In this document: piece after piece, positions 24,991 to 32,869 of the stretch
How positions within the stretch are numbered: the stretch's first letter is position 1
Layout of the letters: each line of letters begins with the position of its first letter
Origin: Microbacterium sp. 1S1
Lineage (GTDB): Bacteria; Actinomycetota; Actinomycetes; Actinomycetales; Microbacteriaceae
DNA length: 64,000 nucleotides
Assembly (NCBI RefSeq): GCF_008271365.1
Contig: NZ_CP043430.1
Location: 1,488,001-1,552,000 of the forward strand
Direction of reading: 5' to 3'
Notes under the pieces: model-generated
Told to the model about the DNA's origin: nothing
The model's input: the letters and a program-made list of their open reading frames with translations, nothing else
Database searches by the model: none
Position numbers and translations under genes: made by a program

Positions 24991-25704
24991 TCAGAAGCGG
25001 TCGGGCGACGGGGTGCCGTGCCCGTACCGGATGACGACGTCGGCGTGACGGTCGAAGCGGTAGCCGATGCCACGGACCGTGCGGACGATGTCCTCGTAAC
25101 GACCGAGCTTCGCGCGCAGCCGGCGCACGTGCACGTCGATCGTGCGCTCGCCGGGCGTCTCGTCGTCCTGGGCCTGCCACAGCGCCGCGACGAGCTCGCT
25201 CCGTTCGATCGTCCGGCCCTCGCGGAGGACGAGGTACTGCAGCAGCTCGAACTCCTTGTACGTGAAGGCCGCGGACTCGCCGTCGATGAGGACGCGCTTG
25301 CGGGAGATGTCGACGGTCACTCCGGACTCCTCCGGTGTCGTCTCCTCCTCGGCGGCAGCTTTGGTGCGGGCGACCGCCCCCGGCTCCTGCAGGGCGAGGC
25401 GCACGACGTCGAGGTCGCGGCCTCCGGAGCCGTGCGGGGCCAGAGCGACGGTGGCGTGGGTCTCGGCGCCGGGCGCGAGCTCGGCCAGCGTGCGGCGGAG
25501 GGCGTCGACGAGCAGCGGCAGGCTCACGCCGGCCTCGGCGGCCTTGATCTCGTCCAGGCCGACGTAGAGCGCGAAGCCGCGGGGGGAGCGGACGGCGGGA
25601 AGGTCGGCGCCGGCAGGGGCCAGCGGTGCCGGCGACTCGGCGGGACGGGCGGTGCGGGTCGCGGCGGTGACGGCGGGACGCTCGAGAAGGGCGGAGTTCG
25701 ACAT
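24991..25704 (-). CDS. Winged-helix (OmpR/PhoB-type) regulator without receiver domain
   Basis: A 237-residue DNA-binding protein. The C-terminal Trans_reg_C domain (about 127-222) contains FTYKEFELLQYLVLREGRTIERSELV and ERTIDVHVRRLRAKLG, then VRTVRGIGYRF. The first 120 residues are not a receiver domain; they form a small alpha/beta region with no phosphoacceptor Asp pattern. It must therefore be controlled by something other than a kinase. A leaderless cysteine-rich leader peptide and several hairpins precede it, suggesting attenuation by cysteine supply. It may govern sulfur metabolism (inference). Confidence 0.85.
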   Translation of the reverse strand: MSNSALLERPAVTAATRTARPAESPAPLAPAGADLPAVRSPRGFALYVGLDEIKAAEAGVSLPLLVDALRRTLAELAPGAETHATVALAPHGSGGRDLDVVRLALQEPGAVARTKAAAEEETTPEESGVTVDISRKRVLIDGESAAFTYKEFELLQYLVLREGRTIERSELVAALWQAQDDETPGERTIDVHVRRLRAKLGRYEDIVRTVRGIGYRFDRHADVVIRYGHGTPSPDRF

Positions 25705-25784
25705 GATGATGGGTCCTCAGGACGTGAGCCCGACGGGAAGGGGGCTCGGATGCGTTGCATGAATGACCGGCGGAGCCGGGGAAG

Positions 25785-25804
25785 CGAGCACGGGTGTGTG
25801 CTCG
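25785..25804 (-). promoter_or_regulatory. Hairpin in the leader of the winged-helix regulator
   Basis: CGAGCAC (25785-25791) pairs with GTGCTCG (25798-25804) around a 6-base loop. It lies between the cysteine-rich leader peptide and the regulator start. Two further short inverted repeats (CCGGC/GCCGG and GAGCCC/GGGCTC) follow, as expected for an attenuator region. Folding was not computed. Confidence 0.4.
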
Positions 25805-25858
25805 GGACGCTGCTCTCGCAGATGGCGAGGAGTCAGGTCAGGCGGGGTGGCTGTTCGT

Positions 25859-25960
25859 TCAGCGACACATTCGGCAACACATGTCAACGCGACCGGGCAT
25901 CATCATCCCGGCAGTCCCGTTCGCCTCCTGGGCGGACAAAGGGCGTGCGTTGATGGTCAT
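25859..25960 (-). CDS. Cysteine-rich leader peptide (putative attenuator sORF)
   Basis: A 33-codon ORF beginning ATG 25960 and ending GRVDMCCRMCR. The last eight residues hold three cysteines. The A of the ATG is exactly where transcription should start from the promoter at 25967-25996, so the mRNA is leaderless. The tail resembles the short actinobacterial leader peptides with an R-x-V-D-x-C-R core ahead of sulfur genes, and the polycysteine leaderless sORFs known in mycobacteria as cysteine-responsive attenuators. The downstream gene is the winged-helix regulator, about 155 bases away. Confidence 0.6.
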   Translation of the reverse strand: MTINARPLSAQEANGTAGMMMPGRVDMCCRMCR

Positions 25961-25966
25961 GGGGGG

Positions 25967-25996
25967 ATTATGTCGGATCGTGACGGGACATGTCAA
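25967..25996 (-). promoter_or_regulatory. Promoter of the cysteine leader-regulator unit
   Basis: On the minus strand, TTGACA (25996-25991), an 18-bp spacer and CATAAT (25972-25967). This is the best housekeeping promoter match in the window. Six bases separate the -10 from the leader ATG. An 8-bp palindrome, GACATGTC, overlaps the -35 and could be an operator half. Confidence 0.7.
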
Positions 25997-26026
25997 AACG
26001 CCCGGGCGCGTCGCAAGAGGCGTAAC

Positions 26027-26344
26027 GTGACGGGGATGACGATCTCGCACACCGTCGGCGGCTTCATCCTGACCGACGAGAAGGACGCATCGCGATACAC
26101 GCTCACGCGCGACGGGAAGCTCGTCAGCGTGCTCGACTACCGGGACGACGGACACACCGTCGCCCTCACCCGGGCCTACACCGTCCCGGCATTCCGCGGG
26201 AACGGATACGCGGGGAAGGTGGTCGAGGGGGCCGTCGCCGACATCGCGGAGCGTGGCGACCGCAAGGTCGACGCCGTCTGCTGGTACGTGGCGGAGTGGT
26301 TCGCCGCCCACCCCGAGCGGGCGGGGCTCCTCCGCACGCGCTGA
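26027..26344 (+). CDS. Small GNAT-type N-acetyltransferase (YjdJ/Acetyltransf_CG-like)
   Basis: About 105 residues. It contains the reduced GNAT core of this family: LTRAYTVPAFRGNGYAGKVVEGAV, which holds the R-x-x-G-x-G/A acetyl-CoA motif, and VDAVCWYVAEWFAAHPE. GTG 26027 is preferred because AGAGG lies six bases upstream; ATG 26036 is the alternative. The substrate is unknown. It is divergent from the cysteine-leader unit, and about 65 bases separate it from that promoter start. Confidence 0.8.
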   Translation: MTGMTISHTVGGFILTDEKDASRYTLTRDGKLVSVLDYRDDGHTVALTRAYTVPAFRGNGYAGKVVEGAVADIAERGDRKVDAVCWYVAEWFAAHPERAGLLRTR

Positions 26345-26396
26345 CCCTCCGGCCGTGTGACGAACTGTTACGACGACCGCCTGCGAGGATGAGGAC

Positions 26397-26879
26397 ATGA
26401 GACTCGCCGAAGCCCTCGCCGCCCGCGCCGACCTGCAGCGCCGCATCGAGCAACTGCGGGCGCGCATCGTCGCGAACGCCCGCTATCAGGAGGGCGAGGA
26501 GCCAGCCGAGGACGCTGCCGCGCTGATCGAGGAGGCGGACGCCGCGCTCATCCGGCTGCAGGGGCTGATCCGTCGTATCAACGTCACGAACGCCCGCCTC
26601 GATCTCGGCGCGGACGGGACGATGACCGACGCGCTCGCCGCGCGGGACGTGCTGCGCCTACGCCACTCCGTGCTCGCGGACGCGGCGGCCGCGGCCTCGG
26701 GGGCCAGCGAGCCGTACCTGCGCCAGATGCGTTCGGAGCTGCGGCAGGTGTCGGCGCTCCCCGTCGCCGCGCTGCGTGCGCGGGCCGACGTCGTCGCCCA
26801 GGAGCTCCGAGAGCTCGACAACCGGATCCAGCAGGCGAACTGGTCGAACGACCTCGAGGAGGAGAGCGGAAGTCGGTAG
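26397..26879 (+). CDS. DIP1984 family protein
   Basis: A 160-residue, almost wholly helical protein. It has long charged heptad-like stretches at both ends (LAEALAARADLQRRIEQLRAR and LRARADVVAQELRELDNRIQQ). The central motif RINVTNARLDLGADGTMTDALAARD is characteristic of the DIP1984/septicolysin-like family. The family is widespread but of uncertain function; the link to a toxin name is historical. The final residues QQANWSNDLEE are typical. It stands alone between the GNAT gene and sbcD. Confidence 0.88.
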   Translation: MRLAEALAARADLQRRIEQLRARIVANARYQEGEEPAEDAAALIEEADAALIRLQGLIRRINVTNARLDLGADGTMTDALAARDVLRLRHSVLADAAAAASGASEPYLRQMRSELRQVSALPVAALRARADVVAQELRELDNRIQQANWSNDLEEESGSR

Positions 26880-27134
26880 TCGCGGCGGAGCGGGCACAAC
26901 CCTCAGCCGGCGGGGCAAGCCGGCACCTGTGGGCGGAGGGCAGCCCAGATCTCGCATCGCGCAGCCCCGCACGCCGCACAGGTGAAGGTGCACAGCGCAT
27001 CTCGCATCACCGCGTGCCGGCCGTCGCGACGAGGGTGGGTCACGGGGACCTTCCGCTTCCTCCTCGTCGATCGGGTGACGGCTCACGCGGCACGCCTCTG
27101 ACGGAATGTCCGAGGGGCTTCGTACCGTGGGGCT

Positions 27135-28304
27135 ATGCGGATCCTGCACACCTCGGACTGGCACATCGGCCGGACGTTCCATGGCAACGCGACCATGGAC
27201 GCGCTGGCCGAGGTGCTCGACGCCCTGACGGCTCAGGTCAGGGAGCACGCGGTCGACGTCGTGGTCGTCGCCGGCGATGTGTTCGACTCCGCGACGCCGT
27301 CCGCCGCCGCGTACACGCTGCTCGGTGACGCCCTCGTCGCTCTGCACGAGACGGGCGCGCGGGTGGTCGTCACCAGCGGTAACCACGATTCCGCCGCGCG
27401 TCTGGGGTTCCAGGCTCGGCTCCTGCGTGACGGCATCCACGTCCTGACCGACCCCCTCGCGGTCGGCACCCCGGTCACGATCGACGACATCCACGGGCCC
27501 GTGCACTTCTTCGGGATCCCCTACCTGGAACCCGCGATCGTCCGCCAGCACTGGCCGGAGGGCGACGTCGAAGGGCGACAGCTGCGCACGCAGGCGCAGA
27601 CGATGACGCACGCGATGACCCTCGTCCGCGCGGGCATGCAGGCGCACGAGGGCCGATCGGTTGCGGTCGCCCACTGCTTCGCCGCGGGGGTGGAGCCGAC
27701 GGAGGGCCTGGAGCGCGAGGTGCGGCAGGGCGGGCTCGACGTCGTCCCCCTCCGCGCGTTCGACGGCCCCGACTACGTCGCGCTGGGTCACATCCACGGA
27801 CGCCAGCAGGTGAGCGAGCGGGTGCGGTACGCGGGTGCTCCGCTGCACTACAGCTTCGGTGAGCAGCACAAGCCGCGGGGCTCCTGGCTCGTCCACCTGG
27901 ATGCCGACGGCCTCGCGGGTGTCGAGTGGCTGGACCTCCCCGTACCGCGTCGCCTGGTCACCCTGACGGGTTCCTTCGACGAGATCCTCTCCGCAGAGAA
28001 CATCGCCGCGCACGCTGACGCCTGGGTGTGCGCCGTCTACACCGACTCCGTGCCGCAGACCGAGCCCATGCGGCGGCTGCGCGAGGCATACCCGCACTGC
28101 GCCATGGTGCAGCATCAGCCCGCGGTGGTCGGGGAGGAGCGTGACCGGTCGTACGGCGAGCGACTGCGCTCCGCGGTGACCGATGCCGACCGCATCGAGG
28201 CGTTCCTCGAGCACGTGCGCGCCGGCCAGGGAGCAACCGAGGTCGAGCGCGAGTTGATCCGCGAGGTGCTCGACGACCGGGTCCGCGCGGAAGCCCTCGT
28301 CTAG
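27135..28304 (+). CDS. sbcD: Exonuclease SbcCD subunit D
   Basis: A 389-residue Mre11-family nuclease. Metallophosphoesterase motifs run in order: TSDWHIGRTF (5-14), VVVAGDVFDSA, TSGNHDSAARLGF, an AVAHCF region and ALGHIHGRQQ. It degrades hairpin and palindromic DNA ends together with SbcC. It shares one base with the sbcC start (TAGTG), so the two are coupled. The 255 bases before it (26880-27134) hold no gene I can support. Confidence 0.95.
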   Translation: MRILHTSDWHIGRTFHGNATMDALAEVLDALTAQVREHAVDVVVVAGDVFDSATPSAAAYTLLGDALVALHETGARVVVTSGNHDSAARLGFQARLLRDGIHVLTDPLAVGTPVTIDDIHGPVHFFGIPYLEPAIVRQHWPEGDVEGRQLRTQAQTMTHAMTLVRAGMQAHEGRSVAVAHCFAAGVEPTEGLEREVRQGGLDVVPLRAFDGPDYVALGHIHGRQQVSERVRYAGAPLHYSFGEQHKPRGSWLVHLDADGLAGVEWLDLPVPRRLVTLTGSFDEILSAENIAAHADAWVCAVYTDSVPQTEPMRRLREAYPHCAMVQHQPAVVGEERDRSYGERLRSAVTDADRIEAFLEHVRAGQGATEVERELIREVLDDRVRAEALV

Positions 28305-31297
28305 TGCGGCTGCATCGCCTGGAAGTCGAAGGGTTCGGGCCGTTCCGTGCGCGGCAGACCGTGGACTTCGACGCCTTCGCCGACGACGGGATCTTCCTCA
28401 TCGCCGGCCGCACCGGTGCCGGGAAGTCGAGCATCCTCGATGCGGTCTGCTTCGGGCTGTACGGCGGGGTGCCCCGGTACGACGGCGGCGAGAAAAGGCT
28501 CCGGAGCGATCACAGCGAACCGGACGACCCCTCCGAGGTTGTCGTCGAGTTCAGCACGCCGTCGGGTCGATACCGGGTCACGCGTTCGCCCGAGTACCTC
28601 CGGCCGGCACGTCGGGGCGGCGGCCTGACGAAGCAGGCGGCGGCGGTCTCCCTGGAGGAGCTCACGGACGACGGCTGGGTCGGGCGCGCGGCGCGGGCAG
28701 TCGACGTGGCGCACGAGCTGGACGACATCCTCCAGCTCAGCCGCGAGCAGTTCCTGCAGGTGATCCTGCTCGCCCAGAACAGATTCTCCGAGTTCCTCCT
28801 GGCGGGCAGTAGAGACCGCCAGGCCCTCCTACGTCGGCTCTTCGGCACGGAGCGTTTCGAAGACGTGCAGGCGCGGTTCGACGAGCGCCGGCGCCGCGCC
28901 GAGCAGAACCTCGGGACCCGTCTCGCCACGGTCTCCGCGCGGCTGGACGAGGCGGAGCGCCTGGTGGCGGACGCCGACCTCGGGCGCGATGCGGCCGACG
29001 GCGAAGAGAACACCCTGGCCGAGGGTGAGGGCACGGGCTCGACGGCCGCCGAGCGTCTGGCGGAGCTCGAACGAGCGCGGTCCCGCGCCGCGTACCGGGC
29101 CGAACGTCGTGCCGCTGATCGGCTGGAGGCGGAGAAGCGGTCTGAAGCCGCCGATGCCGCCCTCGGCGCAGCGCGCGACGACCAGCGTGCGCAGAGTGAG
29201 CGGGACCGTGCGCGCGTCGCGCTGGCACGTCTCGACAACGAGGACTCGGCCATCGCCGAGGCGAAGGCGGAACTCGCCAAGGCTCGGGCGGCCGAGGCGC
29301 TGCGGTCGTCGATCACGGCGGCCGAGCGCGCGGCGTCGGCCGCCTCCGAAGCCGTCGTTGCGGCGGCGCGAGCGCGCGAGGCGTGGGATCTGCTCGGTAT
29401 CGAGGCCGACGATCTGGACGGGTGGATCACCGAGCGCACGCGCGAGTCCGGAGGCTGGGAACGAGCGGCCGCGCTGGAGGCGGAGGCACCGCTTCGGGCC
29501 GAGGAGCGCGAGAGCGCGGCGGCGGCCGTCGCCACCGCCGAGCGACGGTGGGAGGACGGTGAGGCGGAGCGCGAAGCCCTGCCCGCGCGGATCGCCGAGG
29601 TGACCGCCGGGCGGGATGAGGCTCGTCGGCTCGCCGATCGGCTCCCCGGCCTGGAAAGCGCGCGGGTCGCCGCGGAATCTCGGCGCGAGGCCGCGGAGGA
29701 GGCCGAGCGGCTGCGACAGGAATGCACCGCCGCCGAGCGGACGCTGGCGGAGATGACCTCCGCGCACGCCGCCGCCCAATCGGCTCTCGCCGACCTCCGA
29801 CAGCGCCGGATGGACGGGATGGCGGGGGAGCTCGCCTCCTCCCTCGTCGATGACCACGCCTGCCCGGTGTGCGGTGCCCGCGAGCACCCGGCCCCGGCGG
29901 AGCATGTCGACCCGGTGTCCGCAGAGGACATCGCCACCGCAGAATCCCGACGGGACGAGGCCGCGAAGCGCGAGCAGCAGGTGGCATCGACCTGCACCGC
30001 GCTGCAGGTCCGGCTCGCCACGGCCACGGCGCGCGCGGACGGGCGTGAGGCGCGGACGGCGGCGGCCGAGCTCGACGCCGCGGTCGCCGCGGAAAGGGAA
30101 GCCCGCGCCGCCGCAGAGACCCTGGAACAGAGGGACGCCGAACTCGCGGCGCTCGCGTCCCAGCAGGACGCACTCGAGGTTCGTCGCAGCCAGGACGCCG
30201 CGGCCCTCGCCGCGGCACGCGAGCGACTGGCGCTGGTCACACAACGGGACGACGACGCCCGAGCGTCGATCGACGCGGCCCGCGGGGACTACGTGTCGGT
30301 CACGGAGAGGCTGTCGGAGGCGACGACACAGCTGGCCGTGGCCCGACGGCTCCTCGACGCCGAGGCCGAGCGTGTGAGGCGGCAGCAGGCGGCGACGGAG
30401 GCCGCCGACGAGCAGGATGCGGCTCTGGGGTCCTCCGAGTTCCCGGATGTCGGCGCGGTCGTGGAGGCGCTCCGTCCGCTCGCGGTGCAGACGGCGCTCG
30501 AGGAACGGGTGACGACGCACGCGGTGCAGCGGGAGAAGGAGCGCGCCCTCCTCTTCGACCTCGAACTGCGAACGCTGCCGGAGGAGCCCATCGACCTCGC
30601 GCCGGTGGAGCAGGCCGCACGCGACGCCAGAGCGGCCTGGTCGGCGGCCGTCGACCAGGCGACGCAGGCCGCCGGGGACGCAGCGCGGCTTGCCGGTCTC
30701 ATCGACGCGGCGAAGGAGGAGCACGCCCGCACCGCGGAGGATGCCGCAGCGTTCGAGGTGCTGCAGGCGCTCGCCGACACGATCGCCGGACGAGGGGCGA
30801 ACACCCGCAAGATGACGTTGGAGACCTTCGTGCTGGCGGCGGAGCTCGAGGAGATCGTGGAGGCCGCCAACCGCCGCCTCCACGACATGTCGGAAGGCCG
30901 GTACCGCCTGCAGCACTCCGATGCGCTCGCCGCGCGGGGCGCCGCCTCCGGCCTCGGTATCGTCGTCGCCGACGCCTTCACCGGACAGACCCGCCCTCCG
31001 CAGTCGCTGTCCGGCGGGGAGACCTTTCTCACGTCACTCGCACTCGCCCTCGGACTGGCCGAGGTCGTGACCGCACGCGCCGGCGGTATCCGCCTGGACA
31101 CGCTCTTCATCGACGAGGGGTTCGGTTCGCTCGACGGCGACACCCTCGACGTCGCGATGCGTACGCTCGATGAACTCCGGCAGGGCGGACGCACGGTCGG
31201 CGTCATCAGCCACGTGGAGGCGATGCAGGAGCAGATCCCCGCGCAGCTCACCGTCCGGGCCCTCCCGAACGGACCCAGCGTCATCGAGACCCGCTGA
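28304..31297 (+). CDS. sbcC: Exonuclease SbcCD subunit C
   Basis: A 997-residue SMC-like ATPase. The N-terminal Walker A is GRTGAGKSS (about 37-45). Two long Ala/Arg/Glu-rich coiled coils flank the zinc hook CPVCGAREHP (about 520). The C-terminal signature is LSGGETFLTSLALALGLAE, and Walker B is LDTLFIDEGFGSLD. The start is GTG 28304. The complex opens hairpins at inverted repeats, which fits a genome with strong palindromes at gene ends. The length is usual for actinobacterial SbcC. Confidence 0.95.
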   Translation: MRLHRLEVEGFGPFRARQTVDFDAFADDGIFLIAGRTGAGKSSILDAVCFGLYGGVPRYDGGEKRLRSDHSEPDDPSEVVVEFSTPSGRYRVTRSPEYLRPARRGGGLTKQAAAVSLEELTDDGWVGRAARAVDVAHELDDILQLSREQFLQVILLAQNRFSEFLLAGSRDRQALLRRLFGTERFEDVQARFDERRRRAEQNLGTRLATVSARLDEAERLVADADLGRDAADGEENTLAEGEGTGSTAAERLAELERARSRAAYRAERRAADRLEAEKRSEAADAALGAARDDQRAQSERDRARVALARLDNEDSAIAEAKAELAKARAAEALRSSITAAERAASAASEAVVAAARAREAWDLLGIEADDLDGWITERTRESGGWERAAALEAEAPLRAEERESAAAAVATAERRWEDGEAEREALPARIAEVTAGRDEARRLADRLPGLESARVAAESRREAAEEAERLRQECTAAERTLAEMTSAHAAAQSALADLRQRRMDGMAGELASSLVDDHACPVCGAREHPAPAEHVDPVSAEDIATAESRRDEAAKREQQVASTCTALQVRLATATARADGREARTAAAELDAAVAAEREARAAAETLEQRDAELAALASQQDALEVRRSQDAAALAAARERLALVTQRDDDARASIDAARGDYVSVTERLSEATTQLAVARRLLDAEAERVRRQQAATEAADEQDAALGSSEFPDVGAVVEALRPLAVQTALEERVTTHAVQREKERALLFDLELRTLPEEPIDLAPVEQAARDARAAWSAAVDQATQAAGDAARLAGLIDAAKEEHARTAEDAAAFEVLQALADTIAGRGANTRKMTLETFVLAAELEEIVEAANRRLHDMSEGRYRLQHSDALAARGAASGLGIVVADAFTGQTRPPQSLSGGETFLTSLALALGLAEVVTARAGGIRLDTLFIDEGFGSLDGDTLDVAMRTLDELRQGGRTVGVISHVEAMQEQIPAQLTVRALPNGPSVIETR

Positions 31298-31299
31298 GG

Positions 31300-31857
31300 T
31301 CAGACCCCGTACTCGGCGCGGATCACCTCGCGCAGCTCGATGCTGCACCGGGCGATCGCCTCGCGGAAGTCGGCCAGGGCACCGTCCTCCGCCTGGTCCG
31401 ACACGGCGCGGAAAGCGCGGATGGGCACGCCGAACTGTCCCGCGACCCAGATGTACGCGTAGGTCTCCATGTCCACCAGCGCCGCACCCATCGGCCGGAT
31501 CACGGCGGTGACCTCGGCGTCATTCACGAAATGGTCGCCCGTGGCGATCACGACCCCCTCGCGGCCCGTGCTCACCTGCGGCGGGAGCGAGACGTGCCGG
31601 CCGACGACGCCGTCGAGGTCGATCACGTCGTGCTGCACCGCGGTCGCGATCTCGTGCACCGCATACGGGCGCCCCTTCTCGATGGAACCCGCGGTCCCGA
31701 CGACGACGACCTCGTCGTAGGTCTTCGCATCGAGGGCGCGGGTGAGGGCGTAGGTCGCCGGCAGCTTTCCCGGGCCGGTCACCAGGCGATCGAAGCCGTC
31801 GAGCTCCTCGGGGAAGGCGGACAGTTCGGACTCGAGGGCGGCGACGAGGAGCTTCAC
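31300..31857 (-). CDS. Nucleosidase/nucleoside phosphorylase-family protein
   Basis: A 185-residue member of the PNP_UDP_1 family, shorter than most MTA/SAH nucleosidases (about 230). VVVVGTAGSIEKG matches the phosphate-binding Gly-Ser region. LVDMETYAYIWVAGQFGVPIRAFRAVSDQAED holds the purine/ribose-binding Met-Glu pair and the catalytic Asp. It probably cleaves methylthioadenosine, S-adenosylhomocysteine or a related nucleoside. It is convergent with sbcC, with 2 bases between the stops. Confidence 0.85.
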   Translation of the reverse strand: MKLLVAALESELSAFPEELDGFDRLVTGPGKLPATYALTRALDAKTYDEVVVVGTAGSIEKGRPYAVHEIATAVQHDVIDLDGVVGRHVSLPPQVSTGREGVVIATGDHFVNDAEVTAVIRPMGAALVDMETYAYIWVAGQFGVPIRAFRAVSDQAEDGALADFREAIARCSIELREVIRAEYGV

Positions 31858-31964
31858 TGCCCCAGTCTCTCAGGTCGCGGCTGGATAGCGCGTCCGCGCG
31901 GCGGTGTGACCCGCGCGAAACACGGAAGGGGGATACTGGAGCGAACCGATGAGCGGAGGACAAC

Positions 31965-32783
31965 GTGTCGTTGCAGAAGCAGATCGCCGAAGACCTGGGC
32001 GCCCGGCCCGACATCGATCCCGAGGCGGAGGTGGAGCGCCGTGTCGGCTTCCTCGCCGAGTACCTGCGCACGACGGGGGCGAAGGGATATGTCCTCGGCA
32101 TCTCCGGCGGCCAGGACTCGACGCTGGCCGGACGGCTCGCGCAGCTCGCAGTGGAACGCGTGCGCGCCGAAGGGGGCGAGGCGACGTTCCTGGCGGTACG
32201 GCTCCCGTATCGCGTGCAGCACGACGCGGAGGACGCCCAGGCCGCACTGGACTTCATCGCGCCTGACGCGTCGGTCGAGGTGAACATCCAGAACGGCGTC
32301 GAAGGCGTCGAGAAGGACATCGAGTCCGCCGTCTCCAGTGACATCTCCGACTTCAACCGCGGCAACATCAAGGCCCGCCTCCGCATGGTGACACAGTACG
32401 CGCTCGCCGGGCACGAGGGACTGATCGTCATCGGGACGGACCACGCCGCCGAGGCCATCACCGGCTTCTACACGAAGTTCGGAGACGGGGCGGCTGACGT
32501 CCTCCCGCTCGCGGGGCTCACGAAGCGGCAGGGGCGCTCCCTCCTCCAGTTCCTCGACGCTCCGGAGCGCCTGGCCTTCAAGGTGCCCACCGCCGACCTC
32601 CTCGACGACCAGCCGGGGCGAACGGACGAGGACGAGCTCGGACTGACGTACGAGCAGATCGACGACTTCCTCGAGGGCCGGGAGGTGGACCCCGAGGTCG
32701 CCGGGCGTATCGAGGCGCGGTACCTCGCGACCCAGCACAAGCGTCACCTGCCGGTGACGCCCGACGACACCTGGTGGCGCTGA
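31965..32783 (+). CDS. nadE: Ammonia-dependent NAD+ synthetase
   Basis: A 272-residue enzyme making NAD+ from deamido-NAD+, ATP and ammonia. The ATP-pyrophosphatase loop is SGGQDS (47-52). Other family stretches are [41 protein letters not shown], and the C-terminal [14 protein letters not shown]. It lacks the glutaminase domain of the longer NadE, so it uses free ammonia. The length is that of the E. coli/Bacillus form. It is a single gene with no NAD pathway neighbours. Confidence 0.95.
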   Translation: MSLQKQIAEDLGARPDIDPEAEVERRVGFLAEYLRTTGAKGYVLGISGGQDSTLAGRLAQLAVERVRAEGGEATFLAVRLPYRVQHDAEDAQAALDFIAPDASVEVNIQNGVEGVEKDIESAVSSDISDFNRGNIKARLRMVTQYALAGHEGLIVIGTDHAAEAITGFYTKFGDGAADVLPLAGLTKRQGRSLLQFLDAPERLAFKVPTADLLDDQPGRTDEDELGLTYEQIDDFLEGREVDPEVAGRIEARYLATQHKRHLPVTPDDTWWR

Positions 32784-32869
32784 CCGGGGCACGTCAGGGG
32801 GGACCGCCCGCTTTTCGCCGTGTCGGATGCCGCGGATAGTGTCGAAGCAGCCGACAGAACGGGAGAATC

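Noticed and set aside
26906..26924. GCCGGC-N7-GCCGGC hairpin after the DIP1984 gene
   Set aside because: The stem is short and self-complementary in a GC-rich gap, with no T-tract. It could be chance.
26903..27007. 34-codon minus-strand ORF with five cysteines (CTFTCAACGAARC pattern) before sbcD
   Set aside because: It looks a little like a zinc-binding peptide, but it has no ribosome site or promoter and the cysteine spacing fits no family I know. It could be revisited if conserved.
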